Source: Pseudobdellovibrionaceae bacterium
Lineage (GTDB): Bacteria > Bdellovibrionota > Bdellovibrionia > Bdellovibrionales > Bdellovibrionaceae
Direction of reading: 5' to 3'
NCBI GenBank assembly: GCA_019637915.1
Contig: JAHBUV010000002.1
Span: 1-39,350 of the forward strand
Length of the DNA stretch: 39,350 nucleotides
The notes beneath the pieces are model-generated. The model made no database searches. It had not been told where the DNA came from and saw only the letters and a list, made by a program, of their open reading frames with translations. Shown one piece after another: positions 1-8,399 of the stretch. Position numbers and translations under genes: made by a program. The stretch's first letter is position 1. Every line of letters begins with the position of its first letter.

Positions 1-805
1 CGCTGACGGGCTGACTCTGCGGGAGCGATGCCACAGGCCCGTTTTCTTGTCTCGTAATGGCAGAGCGCAACGTAGATAGCGTCTGCGGATTGTTCATATC
101 CAAGGGAGCGTTCACATCAACGCCTAGAGCCCGCGCTACATTCTGTGCGTAAGCCTGAGGGTTGTTGCCGTCGCTTGCCGGTGCCCAGCGGTTCGTAATC
201 GCGCTAGGCGTGTTGAAGCCGCGATTGCCATAGCTTTGCAGAAGACGGTCAATCGCTGCGTTGCCATCATCAAGAGATGCAAACTTGGCGAACTTTCCAT
301 CCGTTCCGGCATAGCCAGGAAGGTTCTTGGCAAAGGGGCCATCAATGATATTGCCGGGATTATTGTTGCGTAGCCCACGCGGAAGATTTGCCTGCTGCGG
401 GGGTGCAGCCGGAGCATCCGATACCGACATAATAGGCGTGTCAGCGAACATGGGATTCATGTTCGGAGGCGGGGCAAACTGCGGAGAAGCAGGCTGCGTG
501 ATCGGCTGTTGCGGCTGTGCAGTCGGGGTAGTTGCTTCCTGCGGATTCTGATTAAGACCAAGAGCAGCCAGAAGGGCTTGCATGGAGCGTTGCTGGCCTT
601 CCTTCTCCTGCTCGCCTGCCTTGTATTCCGTATAGCCGCCCATCAAGGCTTTGGTGATATTGCCAAGACCTTGCGCCCAATGGGCTACGGGAGCCTGCGA
701 ACCTTTCAGAAGTTCAGCCGCATACTCACGGGAAGACTTCACGCCATAAGGCGAGTCTGGACCCGTAGAAACCGGATTAAGAAGGGTTTGCAGATAGTTT
801 GCCAT
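1..805 (-). CDS. Ejection/internal virion protein with peptidoglycan-hydrolase-like domain, N-terminal part (runs off window)
   Basis: The frame opens at ATG 805 and stays open to base 1 (268 residues seen). The start overlaps the stop of the upstream gene as TAATG. Residues 60-140 are Gln/Pro/Ala-rich linker. Residues 143-153 read RGLRNNNPGNI, followed by a domain to about residue 255. This motif is typical of phage proteins annotated as structural P5-like or muramidase-like. Its place among other injection-region genes suggests a virion-borne protein that locally opens the cell wall during DNA entry. The truncation is probably artificial: one base is left over here and two at base 39350, so the frame rejoins the 38317-39350 ORF to make a 612-residue protein. 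The role is inferred; the motif and the frame continuity are seen. Confidence 0.85.
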   Translation of the reverse strand, partial: MANYLQTLLNPVSTGPDSPYGVKSSREYAAELLKGSQAPVAHWAQGLGNITKALMGGYTEYKAGEQEKEGQQRSMQALLAALGLNQNPQEATTPTAQPQQPITQPASPQFAPPPNMNPMFADTPIMSVSDAPAAPPQQANLPRGLRNNNPGNIIDGPFAKNLPGYAGTDGKFAKFASLDDGNAAIDRLLQSYGNRGFNTPSAITNRWAPASDGNNPQAYAQNVARALGVDVNAPLDMNNPQTLSTLRSAITRQENGPVASLPQSQPVS

Positions 806-1779
806 TAGCGAACCGCCTTCGCGTAATCAACCGCGAGATAGCCGTTTACTTCGTGAACAGCGTCTGGGTGCAGTTCGCGTACTTCGTCTGCCATGAAGCC
901 AATTTCACGCTTACCGCCAATGTCGTATTCATAGACGTTCAGGCCGTTCGTGTGTTTTCCAATCATGGAGATGTTGGATTTCAGGCGACGATCAGAGAAC
1001 GCCAGCATGGGAAGCATTGAAGCTGCCGCACTGCCAAGTCCAGAGCCAGCGCTAGCTGCTCCAGCAGCCCCTAAGCCCTGAAATCCTCCACGTGCCCATC
1101 CTCCGAGTACCGTAGACGGCACAGAGAAAAGACCACTCATCATATTGTTATATTGCTGCGTCTTGGCGTTGTAGTTGTTCTGCACAGCGCCCTGATAATC
1201 CGGCGTCTGCACGTTCACTTGTGGCGTCTGCGCATAGTTCGGAGAAGCCGCACCAACCACCGCGCCCAACTGCTGATACGGGAACATGCCCTGCGTAGTC
1301 GCTTCGTTAAGCGCCTGACCGCGACTCTGCATCAGGTAGTTCGTCAGTTGATCGTTTACGTTACGCGAGTTCAGGTTCATCGCGTTTTCGTAAGCCTTGG
1401 AGCCGGGGCGAATACCCTTGTTATAAAGTTCTGCTTCCAGTGCAGAGGTCTTCTGCTGGTTAATCGGGTCATAATACTTGGAGTACAAATCCATCTGGCG
1501 CGATGTAATTGCGTCACCGGATAGATCGGTATTTGCAGCAGTCTGCCCTTTGCCAAGCAGGGTAGAGATGATGCTTTGAACCTCAGGGCTATACTGCTGG
1601 TTCACCGAATACTTCGGCGTACCGTCAGGGTTCGTTCCTGACTGCGTATAGGACAGAGAGCCAAACGGAGTTGTCTGGTCATACTGATTCATCTGCTGCG
1701 TTTTGGCAGCAGCATCAGTAGAGAACTTCATCTGCGCGTTGGCAGTTGCTGTCGGATCAGGCGCTTTTGGTGCTGACAT
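805..1779 (-). CDS. Ejection-region virion protein with C-terminal S74-type intramolecular chaperone domain
   Basis: This 324-residue protein has a Gln/Asn/Tyr-rich N-terminal half, a Gly/Ala-rich hydrophobic stretch (about 225-258), then a compact C-terminal domain from residue 262. That domain starts SDRRLK and contains GFMADEV and a PDAV...GY.AVDY ending. This is the signature of the peptidase S74 / endosialidase chaperone family, where the Ser and Lys of the SDxxLK motif form the self-cleaving dyad (here Ser262 and Lys267). The family usually sits on trimeric fibres and spikes. Here it lies on a protein between the GNAT gene and the large ejection protein, so a tail-tip or ejection role is inferred. 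The stop overlaps the next start as TAATG. Confidence 0.85.
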   Translation of the reverse strand: MSAPKAPDPTATANAQMKFSTDAAAKTQQMNQYDQTTPFGSLSYTQSGTNPDGTPKYSVNQQYSPEVQSIISTLLGKGQTAANTDLSGDAITSRQMDLYSKYYDPINQQKTSALEAELYNKGIRPGSKAYENAMNLNSRNVNDQLTNYLMQSRGQALNEATTQGMFPYQQLGAVVGAASPNYAQTPQVNVQTPDYQGAVQNNYNAKTQQYNNMMSGLFSVPSTVLGGWARGGFQGLGAAGAASAGSGLGSAAASMLPMLAFSDRRLKSNISMIGKHTNGLNVYEYDIGGKREIGFMADEVRELHPDAVHEVNGYLAVDYAKAVR

Positions 1780-2185
1780 TTTCCAGCCCTTTAATAAATC
1801 TAGAAGCTTCTTCTTTCAGCAGCCCGAATACGATGCCGTCATCTCTCTTGAAAGGTCCGTATAACCTTCTAATCGTTCCTTCAAGACGAAAACCGTACTT
1901 CACGGCTGCTTTTAGAATCCTTTTCTTCCGTCTCGGTACGCGAACCGTAATCCGTCCTACGCGAGAGAAAGCAATCCACGCGGCAGCAATCAGCAACTGC
2001 TTCGACATTCTGCCTACAATGGATAGTTCAATATCGTTATGCGACCAGTTATGGAGAATGGCCGCTCCAACCAATTCACCATTCTCAACCAGACCAATTC
2101 CAATGGTGAAGCCAAGGAAATTGGAGTTGAGTTTCAATGCCGCCCAAGCGGAGACTTCCGCGTCTCTTCCAAACAAAAGGCTCAT
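1757..2185 (-). CDS. GNAT-like N-acetyltransferase
   Basis: This is a 142-residue protein. Residues 25-60 (fold GFTIGIGLVENGELVGAAIL) look like the first strands of a GNAT domain. A helix with AAAWIAFSRVG follows, then the strand and C-terminal part KAAVKYGFRLEGTIRR, a usual GNAT ending (position-specific Lys, then YGF..EG). GNAT enzymes transfer acetyl groups from acetyl-CoA to amines. Similar small GNATs occur in tail/ejection gene clusters of podoviruses, with unknown targets. The ATG at 2185 overlaps the upstream stop (ATGA), and the 3' end overlaps the next gene by 23 nt. The fold is inferred from sequence pattern only. Confidence 0.65.
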   Translation of the reverse strand: MSLLFGRDAEVSAWAALKLNSNFLGFTIGIGLVENGELVGAAILHNWSHNDIELSIVGRMSKQLLIAAAWIAFSRVGRITVRVPRRKKRILKAAVKYGFRLEGTIRRLYGPFKRDDGIVFGLLKEEASRFIKGLENVSTKSA

Positions 2186-3795
2186 ATCAAGCCTCCCGCT
2201 TCAAACGCCATATCCCATCCGTTCAACTGCAACAGAACGCCATTGGCTGTACCGTTCGCCAAGGTCTGAACGCTCGTAATGACCGAGCAGCATTGACCCG
2301 TGCCAGAGATAGTCTGCCAATCAGCGCTGGTAAGACCTTCCTGCGGCCATAGCGCTACGTCCCATAGCGATACGTCCCAGGTAGCACCCGTGCTGGCTAC
2401 CGCTGTAGGAAGCGAGACAAAGGCACCCGTGCCATAGTCCGTATTCAAACCTACGCCGGGGAGCAGCGAGCCGTCGCTAGTGATAATCGGACGAATAAGC
2501 GTCCAGTTCTTTAGCTGGCCGCGCGTGCCGTGATAGTTGAACGCGGTCTGAACCGTGGCGGATATCGCCACATCATCGTCGCCGGAGCCAACGTCAAACT
2601 GATAAACCGTCCCGTCATTGCCACCGAAGAATACGGTATTGTCCGTACCTTCCTTGACTGCCCAGACGTTCGCATCGATCCCAAGGAAACGACACCAGCC
2701 CTTTGTATTCGTCTCCATGACGAATTGAACCGAAGTGTTATTTTCAACTTGCGGAATGTTGATGATTGCCAGATTGCCCTTCGGATAGGAGATAATCTGC
2801 CAGCCGAAGTTCTGGGAATAGTTGTTGGTTGCCTGCAACATTGCACCGGCAATCCAGTTGGTAAGACTGACATTGCTCTGTACGGAACGATCTGTAGCCA
2901 GCATTTGAGAGAGAGGCAGAAGGCCATCAATACAAAGGACAGCTACATCGCCTGCGATCTTCTCAAAGCAGCGCCTGCCAATCGGAGGGCCAATATCATA
3001 GACGCCAACCAAGGCCCAATTGCTGTCAGGGTCAGAACCCATAAACACAATCACTTGGCCTACGTTGGTGATAAAGGCTGCATAGTCAGAAACGGTCTGA
3101 CGGGTATCGACTGTCCAGCTAGTCATCGCCATGACGTAGCCGCCTCGGCCCATGAAGGTGCCAAGTGGGAAAATAGTCCCCGCTCCTGAAATTGCACCAA
3201 TAGGCCAATAGGCTACTTCATTGGAGTTATTCAGAACGGCCCATGCGCGGCCTTGATGGGTATGTGGCTGGATTACATCGGCTTTGGAATAGCCGGGAAT
3301 AGTTACGTTCCAGTCAGCCCAAGAAGAACCGTCATAGATTTTTGCGTTGTCTGCGCCATTGCCGCAGATCAGGTAGTTCTGTGCGCTGCTTTCGTTCGTG
3401 AAGTTCGTAAACTGCCATTTGGCATTGGAAAGACCCGTAACAGTCGTAGGCGTAGCAGCGCCAGCATTGGTAACGTCATAGATCGTATCGCCAGCAACGG
3501 CATAGAGTTCTGTCTGACCTGCCGGAGTGTTATACGTCATCAGGCTTTCAACGGGATCGGATGCAGTACCTACCCCCGTTGCATGAGCCACGTAGCCTCT
3601 GCGAACCTCAATCCATCCCGTGCGCGGAATCCAGTTATCCATCTGCACGGCATGGTTAGGCGGCATCTGTGCCAAGCCAGACTTCGTATCCCACCCCTGA
3701 ACCGGAGCGGGAATAGAAGCTGTACGCTTTATGTCTCCCGTTCCGTTTGCGATGAAGGGGGAATAGCGAGTTTTGGCTACGGCAGTGTGGCGCAT
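2182..3795 (-). CDS. Tail hub/nozzle-type structural protein
   Basis: The product has 537 residues. The N-terminal pattern around residues 30-70 (PVQGWDTKSGLAQMPPNHAV, then DNW.PRTG...RRGY) is the entry motif of a large family of podoviral tail proteins found next to a gp4-like adaptor. By position and size I infer the tail nozzle/hub (P22 gp10-like role). The rest is beta-rich with many Thr/Ser/Gly and Trp residues, as expected of a multi-bladed tail protein. It starts at ATG 3795, sharing TAATG with the upstream adaptor gene. The structural role is likely; the exact equivalence to gp10 is inference. Confidence 0.7.
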   Translation of the reverse strand: MRHTAVAKTRYSPFIANGTGDIKRTASIPAPVQGWDTKSGLAQMPPNHAVQMDNWIPRTGWIEVRRGYVAHATGVGTASDPVESLMTYNTPAGQTELYAVAGDTIYDVTNAGAATPTTVTGLSNAKWQFTNFTNESSAQNYLICGNGADNAKIYDGSSWADWNVTIPGYSKADVIQPHTHQGRAWAVLNNSNEVAYWPIGAISGAGTIFPLGTFMGRGGYVMAMTSWTVDTRQTVSDYAAFITNVGQVIVFMGSDPDSNWALVGVYDIGPPIGRRCFEKIAGDVAVLCIDGLLPLSQMLATDRSVQSNVSLTNWIAGAMLQATNNYSQNFGWQIISYPKGNLAIINIPQVENNTSVQFVMETNTKGWCRFLGIDANVWAVKEGTDNTVFFGGNDGTVYQFDVGSGDDDVAISATVQTAFNYHGTRGQLKNWTLIRPIITSDGSLLPGVGLNTDYGTGAFVSLPTAVASTGATWDVSLWDVALWPQEGLTSADWQTISGTGQCCSVITSVQTLANGTANGVLLQLNGWDMAFEAGGLI

Positions 3796-4727
3796 TAAGA
3801 CCCACCTGCCGGATAGTTGCCATCTTGGACGTTGTAGCTGCCAATAAGGAACGGCGAGAAGATGGGTGCCATGTTGAGTATCTTCGCACCGCCATCGCGA
3901 GCCGAAAGCTGCCTAACGTAATCGATGTATTCGGCCTGCTGTGCAGCGTAGGCAAGTTGCTTTGCCTGCAACCAGCGCCATTTGATTGCAAGAATGACAG
4001 CCTGCGGGTCTACGATGAACTCGTCATCGTCAGCCGTCATCTTTGAAATGCCGACACCTGCCGAAGTCTGTGCCCAATTCTTCGTGATGTAGAGGAACGA
4101 AGATGTGAACGTGGTTTCGGTAGCACCCGGAGGCGGCCAGAGGCGTAGTGCTGCGTCTAGCTTTCCGATCTGCTGGAAGTGCCTGCGAGGCGTAGTAGCC
4201 ACGATGCCGGATTCATTGAACTGACCCTGTTGCGGAGTGTCAGGGCCAATAAGCTGCCAGCGGTTCGTGCGGTCCCAATAAGACCCGTTTATCCAGCGGG
4301 AGAAGTCCGTTGGGAAATCATAGGTATCACGGGAGAACACCAATTCTATGCCCGTTTGCGTATCGGTAGCGGGCATATCAACGGTAACTTGGGTAGAAGA
4401 ATCCACCGAAACAATACGCGAGTATTGAATGAGTGCATCACCTGAAACCACAAACACGCTGGCAGACAAGCCAGCAGTAGAAGGGATATTGGTGATGACG
4501 GCGGAGCCTGAAGTAACGTCTCCGGTAGTCGTGATCGGCGTTTCAACCGTGATATTCTTAAGCGTTTGCAGAGCCGTCCAATCATTGGACTTCTGCATGT
4601 TATCGCCTTCACGATTGACAAGGTTGTACCACTGAACAGTGGAAGGGTCTTGGCTTCCCGCAACCGTTGTCGATTGCGTGATGCCAAGTTCGCCTTGTGC
4701 CTGATTAACGACTTCCAGAAGGTTCAT
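3795..4727 (-). CDS. Head-tail adaptor / tail accessory protein (P22 gp4-like)
   Basis: The product has 310 residues. The N-terminus (LLEVVNQAQGELGI, then an EGDNMQKSNDWTALQ helix) matches the helical opening typical of podoviral tail adaptor proteins that bind below the portal. It continues with a beta-rich region containing YDFPTDFSRWINGSYWDR. The C-terminal half has an AVILAIKWRWLQAKQL helix, also common in this family. It precedes the tail hub gene and overlaps it through TAATG. The call rests on motif resemblance and gene order, not on a search. Confidence 0.7.
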   Translation of the reverse strand: MNLLEVVNQAQGELGITQSTTVAGSQDPSTVQWYNLVNREGDNMQKSNDWTALQTLKNITVETPITTTGDVTSGSAVITNIPSTAGLSASVFVVSGDALIQYSRIVSVDSSTQVTVDMPATDTQTGIELVFSRDTYDFPTDFSRWINGSYWDRTNRWQLIGPDTPQQGQFNESGIVATTPRRHFQQIGKLDAALRLWPPPGATETTFTSSFLYITKNWAQTSAGVGISKMTADDDEFIVDPQAVILAIKWRWLQAKQLAYAAQQAEYIDYVRQLSARDGGAKILNMAPIFSPFLIGSYNVQDGNYPAGGS

Positions 4728-4728
4728 G

Positions 4729-5100
4729 TTACTGCGAAGCTACCCAAGTAGTCGAACCGATCTTGTAGAACGTCTTGAAGGTTGCGTTCGATACGTTGAC
4801 CGAAGAACCGCCGTTGATCGTTTCACCGGACGGCGGATAAACCACGCAGGTCTGGCCACCGAGCGAATAGACAACGTAGGGAATGAACTGGCCCACCGTA
4901 TTGACGCCGCTCGTAACCGGAAGCTTTACGCCGGTCTGAGACGATGCCGTGGTGACGTTTGCCCACGTTACGTTAGCGGGAATGCTGGTCGAAGTGCCGG
5001 TTACAGTACCAGCAGCAGTGACTGCACCAACCTGAAACCCAAGCTGGGTAGCAAGCGGCGCGGCCATGCCGGTGGTCATAAGGTCTTTAGCTTGTGCCAT
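4729..5100 (-). CDS. Small virion-associated protein, unknown
   Basis: The product is 123 residues, rich in Thr, Val, Ser and Gly with almost no charged residues after the first helix, a composition typical of head decoration or tail completion proteins. No family is recognised. ATG 5100 overlaps the stop of the 280-residue gene (shared bases at 5100), and the gene ends 1 nt before the adaptor start. Its position between the AT-hook-like protein and the adaptor supports a structural role only by association. Confidence 0.6.
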   Translation of the reverse strand: MAQAKDLMTTGMAAPLATQLGFQVGAVTAAGTVTGTSTSIPANVTWANVTTASSQTGVKLPVTSGVNTVGQFIPYVVYSLGGQTCVVYPPSGETINGGSSVNVSNATFKTFYKIGSTTWVASQ

Positions 5101-5942
5101 TAGATAGTCTCCTTAGGCTTGTTTTTGCTGCCTGCGGGGCGGCCTCTGCGAGGGGCAGGCTGCGTGGCGGGGGAAGAAACCTGCGAACCCAAATCAGGGG
5201 CTTCAGGGATTACCGGAGTAGGTACGGTCTGCATGGCAGGATAACGCTCGGCCATGCTGTTACCGATGAGATGGGATTGAGCGTCATAGCCTTGCTGAGG
5301 CATTCCATAGCCCTGCTGCATAGGCTGATTACGCTGCGCCTGAACAACCTGCTGTAGCTGGCCAGCAAGGTCATTAATCTGCTTTTGCATAGCGGCCTTT
5401 TCTTCAGACCACTTCTGCCGCTCGGCATCGAAGCGGTGAAAATCCACACCCTTCTCTGCCATCTTCAAATAAGCCTGCGCCTTGTTCACCCATTCTTGAG
5501 CGCCAATGCCTACGCGGCCAATGGCGTTGGCATCCAGGTTGGCCAACTGCTGAACCGTGTGAATATTGAACTGCTCAAGCGTAGCGCAGATGCTGGGGCG
5601 ATCAGGGAAAAGCAAATCAAGCGGGGTGCCCTGCATGACGTACTTGCGGCCCTGAATGAAGGCAGCCCACTGATTGGGCCAACGGCGCTTGTCTTCTTCT
5701 CGAACCTCACGATCAATATAGTCTTTCTCGCCGGGGTTCTGGATTCGCACATAGACCTTATCGTCAAACTGACGGACGCCAGCCGCTGCACTTTTCTGCG
5801 CGTTGAACTCTTTCTCGTAGCGAAAGCCTACGATTTTTCCATCGTCCCTCACGCCAGCAGGAGCCATGGCAAAACCACGGCTGTTGATTTCCTGCGTGTT
5901 AATCGCGTGCGGCTGAAACTCGGTATAACCTACGTCGCTCAT
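5100..5942 (-). CDS. Head-cluster protein with C-terminal AT-hook-like motif, unknown
   Basis: The product has 280 residues. The N-terminal half is charged and includes VYVRIQNPGEKDYIDREVREEDKRRWP, in blocks of at most a few conserved-looking motifs. The middle (about 125-165) has a pattern like a helix-hairpin-helix (TVQQLANLDANAIGRVGIG). A coiled-coil-like stretch (175-205), a Gln/Gly/Tyr-rich linker and a basic tail follow. The tail reads PRRGRPAGSKNK, with the GRP core of an AT-hook flanked by Arg and Lys. HhH and AT-hook motifs both bind DNA, so contact with packaged DNA is possible. It overlaps the upstream gene by 4 nt. Function is not known. Confidence 0.65.
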   Translation of the reverse strand: MSDVGYTEFQPHAINTQEINSRGFAMAPAGVRDDGKIVGFRYEKEFNAQKSAAAGVRQFDDKVYVRIQNPGEKDYIDREVREEDKRRWPNQWAAFIQGRKYVMQGTPLDLLFPDRPSICATLEQFNIHTVQQLANLDANAIGRVGIGAQEWVNKAQAYLKMAEKGVDFHRFDAERQKWSEEKAAMQKQINDLAGQLQQVVQAQRNQPMQQGYGMPQQGYDAQSHLIGNSMAERYPAMQTVPTPVIPEAPDLGSQVSSPATQPAPRRGRPAGSKNKPKETI

Positions 5943-6799
5943 TGTTCGCTCTCCTGATAAAATTGCGGATACATGGTGCTATGTATCCAGTGAAGCAGTC
6001 CGTTCCCATGCACCTTGCATTTGAACATGTGATGATGAAGCTTGCACATGCGGCGAAACTCATCCGCCTGCCGTGCCCACGGGGGCCTTGTCGTAAACGT
6101 GATTTCTTCACCGTTGGTAGCGGCAGCCCTGATCTTCATGGGCGAGCCGTTGTAATTCACTTCCCCGAAGTAGTGTGAACTTCCTTCGTCCGGCTGCGAG
6201 CAGTCCGTGCCGAAGATTTCAAAATCCCGATACCCAAGCACCAGCGCTACAGGTAACGTGCGCGTGAACGTATAAGTCCCACCGCCAATCGCTATCGGGT
6301 TCTCGAACTTGCCAAGCAAATCCTGATGGGCTTCCTGATCGCTATCCAGATGCCAAACCACTACCTTGTTAAACAGTAGCTTCCTGAACGTGCTCGGATG
6401 GCACATGGAGCAAACATAATACGTAATATCCGGGTGTACCTGTTTCAGGACTACCGAAACATCATCGCAAATCTCGAAAATCACGCAGCAATCAGGAATA
6501 ACGCCACGTTCTACAAGGAACGTCATGGCATCATTGATGGCGAATATCTTTGCGCCTTCGGCTTTCAGTTTCTTGATCGTCTCGAATTGGCTAGGCAATG
6601 AAGGCGACGAACCAACAATCAATGCCTTCGTATCATGCGGACGCACAATATCGACTTCCGGCAAGCCTAGCGTTGCCGTGTGAGCCATGTTGGCCGTTGC
6701 CATATCGATGAAAGCCGGGTCCCAGCCTTCGTCATAGGCAATAGGTTGGGGTGAGCCAGCGAGGCCCACCCCTTCCGTATTTGTAGTGCCGTCAAGCAT
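5939..6799 (-). CDS. DUF115 / MptE-like Rossmann protein
   Basis: This is a 286-residue protein. From about residue 57 it reads KALIVGSSPSLPSQFETIKK, then FAINDAMTFLVERGVIPD. This is the start of the DUF115 (6-hydroxymethylpterin diphosphokinase MptE-like) fold, also used in motility-associated glycosyltransferases: a GxxPSL loop followed by an (A/S)NDA strand and a VxPD turn. A Gly-rich IGGGTYTFTRTLPVALVLGY segment follows, then FGTDCS. In cells such proteins act on nucleotide or sugar-phosphate substrates; the substrate here is unknown. It sits between decoration-like and AT-hook-like head genes and overlaps both neighbours by 1-4 nt, so it is co-translated with head genes. Confidence 0.7.
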   Translation of the reverse strand: MLDGTTNTEGVGLAGSPQPIAYDEGWDPAFIDMATANMAHTATLGLPEVDIVRPHDTKALIVGSSPSLPSQFETIKKLKAEGAKIFAINDAMTFLVERGVIPDCCVIFEICDDVSVVLKQVHPDITYYVCSMCHPSTFRKLLFNKVVVWHLDSDQEAHQDLLGKFENPIAIGGGTYTFTRTLPVALVLGYRDFEIFGTDCSQPDEGSSHYFGEVNYNGSPMKIRAAATNGEEITFTTRPPWARQADEFRRMCKLHHHMFKCKVHGNGLLHWIHSTMYPQFYQESEQ

Positions 6800-7323
6800 T
6801 ACTCAGCCTGAACCGGGTAGGTCATGACCAGCGAGGTAGAACCGTTGGTCGTACCGCGAGCCGAAACCGCCACGATGCCGTTCAGCTTCAGGACCGTAGT
6901 CGGAGAAGCAGCGTCATCAAGGTAGCCAGCCGTACCCGTTGCATAGAGAGCAACGTCAGCAGCGCACGAAAGAAGCACGTTACCGGTAACAGTACCCTGC
7001 GTGGCAACCCAACCGGCATAGCCGTTTGCAATCGCCGTGAAGGTAGCGCAGCCGATATACTTTGCAGTCGTAGCAAGTGCTGCCGTCAACGGCTGTGCAG
7101 AGCCCGTGCTCGTAATCGACACGAAATCATACTGATTGATCGTGGCCGCTGCGAGAACGTAGGTAGCAGAACCGTTGTTGGAGGTGAGAATACGAGTGCC
7201 GTAATTGAACGGAAGCGCCGGATAAGCCGGGTCCCCGCTCGTAGTCGTATACGGCTGCTGCGTATAGGTGAGGTCTACGCCTTCAAGAGGAGTATCCGAA
7301 AGGACGGGAGCAGTATAAGCCAT
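6799..7323 (-). CDS. Capsid decoration-like protein
   Basis: This 174-residue protein is rich in Ala, Thr, Ser, Gly and Tyr, with very few charges. The beta-strand pattern (YVLAAATINQYDFVSI; YIGCATFTAIANGYAGWVATQG) is typical of head decoration or fibre proteins encoded just downstream of the major capsid gene. It lies 14 nt after the capsid gene, with a GGGAGAA ribosome site before ATG 7323. The role is inferred from composition and position. Confidence 0.65.
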   Translation of the reverse strand: MAYTAPVLSDTPLEGVDLTYTQQPYTTTSGDPAYPALPFNYGTRILTSNNGSATYVLAAATINQYDFVSITSTGSAQPLTAALATTAKYIGCATFTAIANGYAGWVATQGTVTGNVLLSCAADVALYATGTAGYLDDAASPTTVLKLNGIVAVSARGTTNGSTSLVMTYPVQAE

Positions 7324-7337
7324 GTTTTTGTTCTCCC

Positions 7338-8375
7338 TTATGCCTTGAGGACGCCCTGGAGGAAGCAGTTGGAAGAGGTCATATTGCCCGCCCAGCCAAT
7401 CAGCTTAACCATTGCGTCCTGGTTGACAGAGAAGCGATCCGGATCAAGCGGAACCATGTTGCGCTTGGAGTGCGGACGCCAGTGAATGTACTTCGTATTC
7501 AGGAAGTACATATGGTTGGCAGGAACGCCGCCAACAGCCGAAGTACCGGCCGCGGTTTCATACGGAAGCGGGTCAGTCGAATAACCCTGGAAGCCACCGT
7601 CGAGAACAACGTCCGTATCGCCGCTATAGACCAGCGACTTGAAGCCTTTCAGCGAGCCAAAGCGGCCATTGCCGTCTTCGGAAGCAACACGCTGAATAGC
7701 CTGAAGCGAAGTCCAGTAGTGGTTGTAGTAGTTGTTGTCCGCCACGATGAGGTCAGGACGATCCGTGCCGCGTACCAGCTTGAGGTACAGGGTGTTCATG
7801 TACTGCTGGATGTTTGCAGGCGTCGCAGCCGCGCCACCATCGGTAAGCGAGGAATACGACTGGTTCTGCCAGAACGTCCACGTAGCACGGTCAATGCCGC
7901 CAACCGTGCCGGAACCCGGCGAGTCGGCAACAATGAACTGCAAACCACCAACAGAGCCGGTGACAGTGCCGTCACCATAGATGCCCTGCGAGAGGCCGTT
8001 CATGAACGTGTCTTCGGCGTTCTCGATACGCGATTCGAGCAAGTCAATGATTGCTTCCTCGCCGGAGTTCTGGAGTTCTTCCAGACCGGAGATGGAGACT
8101 GCAACTGCCGACTGACGAATCGGAAACTCTGCCGTAGTCATGGTCTGCGACGGAGCGATGTTCAGAACCTGATAACCCGAATACCACTGATAGGTCTGGT
8201 TGTTCGCGTAGTTCAGTTCCTGGCCGATGGTGCGGCCACCAGAGAAGGTCTTGATACGACCGCGCTGGTTAAGCCGCATGAGCAACGCATTGTTGCGGCT
8301 CATGTTATCTGCGAGAACACCAGTACGGTTCCGCAGGGTAGTCGTTACGATTTCCGAAAGGCCGGGAAAGGCCAT
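7338..8375 (-). CDS. Major capsid protein
   Basis: The product has 345 residues, the usual size for an HK97-fold coat. It starts MAFPGLSEIVTTTLRNRTG and contains LADNMSRNNALLMRLNQRG and SGLEELQNSGEEAIIDLLES. The ELxNSGxxAIIDLLxSR helix and the later NTKYIHWRPHSKRNM strand are features of coat proteins in this phage group. It follows the scaffold gene and precedes the decoration gene, the standard head order. Its AAGGAG ribosome site lies in an intercistronic hairpin (8379-8399), so its translation is probably coupled to the scaffold gene. Confidence 0.9.
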   Translation of the reverse strand: MAFPGLSEIVTTTLRNRTGVLADNMSRNNALLMRLNQRGRIKTFSGGRTIGQELNYANNQTYQWYSGYQVLNIAPSQTMTTAEFPIRQSAVAVSISGLEELQNSGEEAIIDLLESRIENAEDTFMNGLSQGIYGDGTVTGSVGGLQFIVADSPGSGTVGGIDRATWTFWQNQSYSSLTDGGAAATPANIQQYMNTLYLKLVRGTDRPDLIVADNNYYNHYWTSLQAIQRVASEDGNGRFGSLKGFKSLVYSGDTDVVLDGGFQGYSTDPLPYETAAGTSAVGGVPANHMYFLNTKYIHWRPHSKRNMVPLDPDRFSVNQDAMVKLIGWAGNMTSSNCFLQGVLKA

Positions 8376-8378
8376 TTT

Positions 8379-8399
8379 CCTAACTCCTTATGAGTTAGG
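8379..8399 (-). promoter_or_regulatory. Intercistronic hairpin holding the capsid ribosome-binding site
   Basis: On the minus strand CCTAACTC and GAGTTAGG form perfect 8-bp arms around a 5-nt loop. The scaffold stop codon TAA lies in the 5' arm, and the capsid Shine-Dalgarno (AAGGAG) spans loop and 3' arm, 5 nt before the capsid ATG at 8375. No T-run follows, so it is not a terminator. The arrangement fits translational coupling, where a ribosome finishing the scaffold opens the capsid start. Confidence 0.65.

Noticed and set aside
2530..3189. 219-residue plus-strand ORF
   Set aside because: Antisense to the tail hub gene; composition looks random and Ile/Arg/Asp-rich without domain pattern.
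7470..8393. 307-residue plus-strand ORF
   Set aside because: It lies opposite the major capsid gene, has no family features and lacks a promoter or ribosome site.
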